From contig NC_046675.1 of the NCBI RefSeq assembly GCF_003369915.1, positions 5,642,001-5,706,000 of the forward strand: a DNA stretch of 64,000 nucleotides, written 5' to 3'. Of this stretch, positions 58,670-64,000 are shown piece after piece. How positions within the stretch are numbered: position 1 is the first letter of the stretch; the number at the start of each line of letters is the position of its first letter. A program made the position numbers and the translations under genes. The notes beneath the pieces were generated by a model. The model saw nothing but the letters and a program-made list of their open reading frames with translations. It was not told the origin of the DNA and did not search any database. The DNA is from Drosophila miranda. Its lineage: Eukaryota > Arthropoda > Insecta > Diptera > Drosophilidae.

Positions 58670-61600
58670 ATGGATAGGAAATTCCTGATGATTCTCGTCC
58701 TGGGCTGCGGCTTCATGTTCGTTTTTACTGCGTTCCAAACTATGTGCAACATTGAGGTAAGAGAAGAGCCAGCCCCAGTCCCAGTTCATGTGTGTTGTGT
58801 GTTTCCCCGTGTCCCGTTTCCCGTGTGTTGGTATCTGGCATCTGTCCGTCTCCCTTTCTCTCGCAGGGGCTGGTGTGTATGTACGCGTGGGCGTTGTTGA
58901 CATCCTTGCTACTGGCATTTTCGTCCTTGTCCTTGTCAATATACGTTCTAGTATCCTTGGCCCTACCCTACCCTGCCCCACACACAGCACAGTTACTCCG
59001 ACGCACACAGAGGCCGAGGACTACCACACCACTACACTACCCCTCAATCATTAATTGAGTAAATTACCCTGATTTGGAGCAGTGCACATAAAATGGGGAG
59101 GAATTCATTCTATTTTCATTCTGTTTTCCCTTAGTACAGCGCTCAAAGTTCATAAATCATGAATCCATTGTTCTCGCTGTAATACTCATGATTGAGATTG
59201 AGCCAGTAAAATGTGATGGCGGTCTGGACCATCAATTGATAAGATGCAAACAAAGGCACTTGGCAGCTTATAGGTCTCAGCCTCAGACCACAGAAAATCA
59301 GCGTTCGTTATGAATGGAAAATGGAGGCTGACCCCAAGAGGTCATATTTCAATTAGGGTTAACTCCACTGTGGCGACACGCCCCCTTTTCAGAAATTGTT
59401 ACCCGTTATCTGGTAACGTCGATTAGTTAATTAATATGAGGAAATAATTACAAATACAATTGTCAACCTGCACTACTTCTGATGATTATTGGCAATTATG
59501 ATAATAGATATCAATAGATAACTCAAACAACGGGTTTATTTGTTTATTAATCAGCGCAAAAAAGATCAAGGCCAAGCCTTGCTAAAAATTAACCGGAAAA
59601 GATCTACCTATATCTGCTATAACGTTATATAGACGGGATTTACTTCTACTCGTATGTGTATGTACATATATGGCTAAGAAATAGTTTTTGCTTGTTTTAT
59701 TGCTTTTCATTACGTATGCGCAAAGCATACAGCGTTCTTTTTTATAAATGAAACTCCAGCCCGAAACCGGCTACAAACTGCGACGCAGCATTCATTGTTT
59801 TGCGTTTAAATTCAAGCATTTTGTTATGGTTCAATGGACTGTTGCTGTTCCACAGCACCTTACCTTCTGAAAAGTCCCGCAGAAAAATAATTTGTATCGA
59901 ATGACTGTACTACACAGTACAGTAAGTACTCATAATTATCCGATCGGAATACTCTCACTTTTGTGTGGCTTTTTTAATGTGATGGCGATGGTGTGGCCTT
60001 TCAGCACGGACGGCGGCGCATGCGCAATGCCCTCTAGTTAGTGTTTTTTTTTTTATATTTAAAAAATGTATAAACAATTTACTACGCTGCTTGGCGCTTT
60101 GTTTCATACAACAACTAGAGCCCAAGCCAAAGCCAGTTGGAACGCCAGAGCAAGGCGTGCTTTAACGAACCACCAGTCTATCAATTGAAAAACGTCTCAA
60201 CAGTGAAGCGAGGCCTTGGCTTATATGGTGCAATCACTCTATGGAGCTGGATGAATGCAGAACACTTGGCTCTTGCGGGAATATTGATATCCGCAAGCAG
60301 TGACTACCACATGATTGCGCAATCCAAATCAAATGAGAGTCAAAACAGACAGCAGAAACGCGTCAAACGCGACGCCAACAACTCTTTCAATGTCATTGCA
60401 ATTGCATACACACTCACCCACACACACACACACACAAACGCACAGGCATCAAGGCTTCAAGGCCGCGTCAGCAGTGAGTGTAAAGAGCGAGCCAGGTTGA
60501 CCAACATACATACATATGCACACTTTCATTACGTTCATGTACATGTACATGAAATATACATATGCATGAGTGGTGGGGGCACTCGGAGCACCTGCGCTTG
60601 CGCCTGCGCCCCGCTGAAAACATAACACAAACAGCCGTTAGGCGCCTTCCTCCGCTTGCACAACAACAACAACATAAAGTGGGTGTGCTACCGACGAGCC
60701 CACAATTTCCCAGCAACGACTGCGCTGCCTGCATCGCAGCAGAGTGCAACAATGTCTAGCCAACAGCAAACGGCAACAACAACAAAAATAAAATCGAAAC
60801 TTGTTTCTGCATTTTTCGAACTTTTTGAGAGTCGTTGTTCCAGTTTGATTTGCGTAATAAATCAGTAATCGAATATTTATGGGGCCTGGTCTGGCCCGGC
60901 CTGCATTCTCCAGCAATTCATTGCAGCTTTCTTTTCATTGCATTTGGGTTTCCCTTCGATCAGTGTTTACACAAAACTTGACCCAAATCTCAGCTACGTC
61001 CCTCTGGGTCCCCCAATCAAAAGATCTTCAATAAAAGTTTATTAGCAGCTGATAAGGATAGATGGCACGTGAGAGTCGAGTGCTCTTAACAGTATCGTGT
61101 TATGGCTATTGGGCTGCTTCATAAAGTTATTCTAGTATACACATATATAGGTTAATGCATAATCGGTGAATGGTAAGAATTAAACCATTATAACATACAC
61201 ATGTACAATGTTTGTGGATTGCCGTAGAAAAAATGAAAGTCCCCAAAGCATTTTTTCTTAGCATTGAGCCAACAACTTCCTGTTCTAGGCAGTTCCTGCA
61301 TTCCATTACACTGTCTGAGCACTTCCGTTTCCAAAAGCACATCCGGATTGGGGGGGGAGAGTGTCTACAATGCAGAAAATTAAAGCTTGCATCGGAATGT
61401 TTGACTTTCACGTCCACTACCTGACGCACAGTACTGTGTATGGGGCTATCGAGCGTTTTCGAAGTGCTGGTGCCGAGAATTGCATCGAGTACAGTACTGA
61501 TAATGCACAGCTCTGCTCTCATGTTGGACTTCAAAATGGGCCCAAGGACCAGACCAGACCGGGCCAGTGTCAGCTAATTGATGCAAATCGAAATCGAAAT

Positions 61601-63452
61601 CGTGTCAGAGTCAGAATTCTGCTGCGAGATAGCGATATCATTCCACGGTGCATTCAGATGCGTCCTTTCGAATGGAAAATTACCAAACCGAAAACATGTT
61701 TCGTACATATTCATTGAGTTAGTATTTTTCCATTCATATTCAGCTTCAGAATGCGGTCTGCCTCAGAAGAATTGCAGCATTGCACTTGAATTTGCTTGCA
61801 GAGTGCAATCGCATTCAATATTACAAGTAATTCAAATTATTGGAGGAGGTGCTGCGCTGTATGTACTGTACTGTATGGTGACAGGGCGGCTTTTTGTTCT
61901 CAATAAATGCATCCGGACAAGAAATACCTGTATTTTAAGCTCACTTTGTACTTGAATCGAGAACACGTTTTGTATATAACATTTAAAACATATATTATTT
62001 GAGACCAGACCCCTCCATTGCCGGTTCATTGGCATGCATAAAACAAAAAGCGGCACGTTTTCGAAATGATAATTAATGTATTTCTATCCGATTGCATCCA
62101 CAGAAAACTATACTGGACAGCATTTCCCAGGAAGATGATACCTTCAAGGGCGAGGGCTACACAAGTCTGGCCATTATTTATCTATTCTTTTCGCTCTCCA
62201 ACTGGCTGGCACCGTCCTTCATATCGTTTACGGGACCTAGAGTGGCCATGGTGGTAGGAGCACTGACATATACGTGAGTGGATCCATACAGGAATTCAAA
62301 ATGGTTCAGTAAATACGATTATTCTCTTCTTTTTCTTAGTGCCTTTATGATTACCTTTATGTTCCCATCGACGGTGCTGTTGTATGTGGGCAGCGCAGTG
62401 CTCGGACTCGGTGCTTCCATCACTTGGACTGGACAGGGAACTTATCTGGCGCGGTGCAGTGAATCGACGACCATATCACGCAACTCCGGCGTCTTCTGGG
62501 CCCTCCTTCAGTGCAGCATGTTCATCGGCAATCTGTTTGTGTACTACCAGTTCCAGGACAAGACACGCATCGACAAGGAAACCCGGAATCTGGTCATAGG
62601 GGTGCTCACTGTGATTGCCGTGCTGGGAATCGTGTTTTTGGCTGCTTTGCGCTCTATGCCCGACAACGCCGAGCATGACAATGAGTTGGAGCAGAAACAC
62701 ACGGGCTGGGACCAGGCCATGTATGCCCTGAAGTCGGCAGGACAACTCTTCTTTACCAAGAAGATGCTGCTCCTTAGCTTGGCTTTCTTCTACACAGGTC
62801 CGACCAGGCTTCTCTCTTTACATCGAATTGCTAATTGCGTTTTGCTTGCTTTACAGGGCTGGAGCTGTCCTTCTTTAGTGGTGTCTTTGGGTCCGCAATT
62901 GGCTTTACCACGAAAATAGCTGAAACGCCCAAAGAGATTGTTGGCCTCGTGGGAATTTGCATTGGCGCAGGAGAAGTTTTCGGAGGAGGACTTTTTGGAA
63001 TACTGGGCAACAAGACAACACGCTTTGGACGCGATCCCATCGTAATTGTTGGCTACATTATGCACATGGCGGCCTTCTTCATGACGTTCATTAATCTGCC
63101 GAACAGCGCACCATTCAAAGATACCACCGATGTATCGTACCTGGAAACGCCCAGCGCGAGCATTGCCCTGGTCTGTGCTTTCCTTCTTGGCCTGGGCGAT
63201 GCCTGCTTTAACACTCAGATCTACTCGATGCTGGGGGGCGAATATGTGAACAATGCCGTGGGCGCTTTTGCCCTATTTAAGTTCACACAATCTGTGGCGG
63301 CGGCCATTAGCTTTTTCTACTCCTCACATTTCGGGCTGTACGTCCAGTTGGCCATACTTGTAGTCACTGGCACCATAGGCACCATTGCCTTTGTATTCGT
63401 CGAGTGGGGCTTCAAGCGACAGCATCGCGAGCAGGAGGCCCTGGACAAGTAA
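58670..63452 (+). CDS. UNC93-like transporter, MFSD11 family
   Basis: Exons 58670-58756, 62104-62273, 62340-62797 and 62857-63452 join in phase to 436 residues (human MFSD11 449). MFSD11 is an orphan member of the major facilitator superfamily related to UNC-93, whose substrate is unknown. About twelve hydrophobic helices are visible. Helix 1 comes from the first exon (FLMILVLGCGFMFVFTAFQT), and later ones include AIIYLFFSLSNWLAPSF, ITWTGQGTYLARCS, LELSFFSGVFGSAIGF and a C-terminal pair. The cytoplasmic tail is basic. The D. melanogaster counterpart is probably CG18549. The first intron is 3.3 kb while the others are 59-66 bases. The start ATG follows GGCAGCATA and is the only one before helix 1. 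Confidence 0.92.
58757..62103. other. First intron of the MFSD11-like gene
   Basis: A 3.35-kb intron. It has a CA-repeat at about 60410-60440, alternating ACAT/GCAT words near 60505-60570, and a CAA-repeat near 60660-60675. Open frames inside are low in complexity. No nested gene, RNA or mobile element is supported. Confidence 0.5.
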
Positions 63453-64000
63453 GGGGCCTAGAGGCCGGGCCTGTGTGTTAAACCTAGTATTAGCTGAAGA
63501 AATTCCGTTTAGGGCTAGCAATCTTTGTCCAATGTTTGTTATATTCATTGTGAGCGCGTTGAAATGCGTGCGACTGCGTCGTCTTCCTAGACAATAACTG
63601 ATAATTGATTGTTGTTGTGCGCTAATGTTGCTATATGTATTTTAATGTTAAAATTCCAAAACGAAACGTAATTATAAATCTAGTTGTCTATATGTTTTTA
63701 TATGTGTGTATTGTATATGTATGTGCGTTTATTTATTTTAAGCAACGATGTGCAATTGTAAATTAATTAAACCACAGATTTTGAGTATTAGTCAGTTCTT
63801 CAAAGGCCGTGCATGAGAAGCACAAGCGAAGAGAAATATATAAAGAATTTTTAACAACGTCTTTAAATGCGTGGTGTTTATTTCTTTTTGTTTGTTTCAG
63901 ACTCACATATTTACATCCGGTACTCGAAGAATATAGGGGTACATTGCATTTGTGGGGAAAGTACACATTCTTCAACTAATATACTTGATGAGTTATGTCT
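63453..64000. other. 3' flank of the MFSD11-like gene
   Basis: AT-rich sequence to the window edge. It should contain the 3' UTR. No coding sequence is supported in either strand. Confidence 0.5.

Noticed and set aside
58505-59008. 167-codon minus-strand frame over the start of the MFSD11-like gene
   Set aside because: It has a low-complexity translation from GT/AC-rich intron sequence and crosses the coding exon antisense.

Overview
The window is nuclear DNA from a fly, almost certainly a Drosophila. Genes carry short introns (about 55-70 bases) with GT-AG ends, coding third positions are GC-rich against AT-rich spacers, and the gene set is the one I know from cytological region 87B of D. 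melanogaster chromosome arm 3R (Muller element E): Cyp9f2, Dip-C, pps, Scgbeta, Pp1-87B, Sas, NF45, Prosalpha2, Aos1, desat2 and desat1. Divergence from remembered D. melanogaster proteins (for example in NF45 and pps) suggests a different species group, perhaps obscura, but that is a guess.

Layout. 1-14.4 kb: a plus-strand CUB-domain receptor-like gene enters from the left; its exons at 0.5-1.4 kb and 13.3-14.4 kb join in phase across an intron of about 11.9 kb. On the minus strand inside that intron sit two tandem fatty acyl-CoA reductase genes, Cyp9f2 and DNA ligase III. 14.6-19.5 kb: a saccharopine-dehydrogenase-like oxidoreductase and a ZDHHC6 palmitoyltransferase. 19.7-20.2 kb: a 463-base inverted-repeat element (MITE). 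20.3-29.6 kb: Dip-C (minus) and the large pps gene (plus). 30-42.9 kb: a dense run of housekeeping genes, mostly in divergent pairs: beta-sarcoglycan/MYCBP-like, Pp1-87B, a broken aldehyde dehydrogenase copy, sialic acid synthase, NF45/Prosalpha2, and Aos1/enoyl-CoA hydratase-like. 44.7-56.6 kb: the acyl-CoA desaturase paralogues desat2 and desat1 with an unrecognised cysteine-rich gene between them. 58.7-63.5 kb: an MFSD11/UNC93-like transporter with a 3.3-kb first intron.

Several genes act on fatty acids: two FARs make fatty alcohols, desat1 and desat2 make unsaturated acyl-CoAs for membranes and cuticular hydrocarbons, a crotonase-fold enzyme is probably mitochondrial, and Cyp9f2 is a P450. 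The rest serve basic cell functions (proteasome, SUMO activation, PP1, DNA repair, splicing control).

The most interesting signals are: a dispersed repeat whose copies lie at the promoters of the MYCBP-like and Prosalpha2 genes and carry core-promoter-like motifs; the unrecognised 397-residue gene with an internal CSPNE/CG-x-Q duplication; a second upstream start in DNA ligase III that adds a mitochondrial-type leader; thirteen 11-residue repeats in pps; and the nest of four minus-strand genes in one intron. All exon joins were worked out by hand from splice signals and reading phase, so they are predictions.
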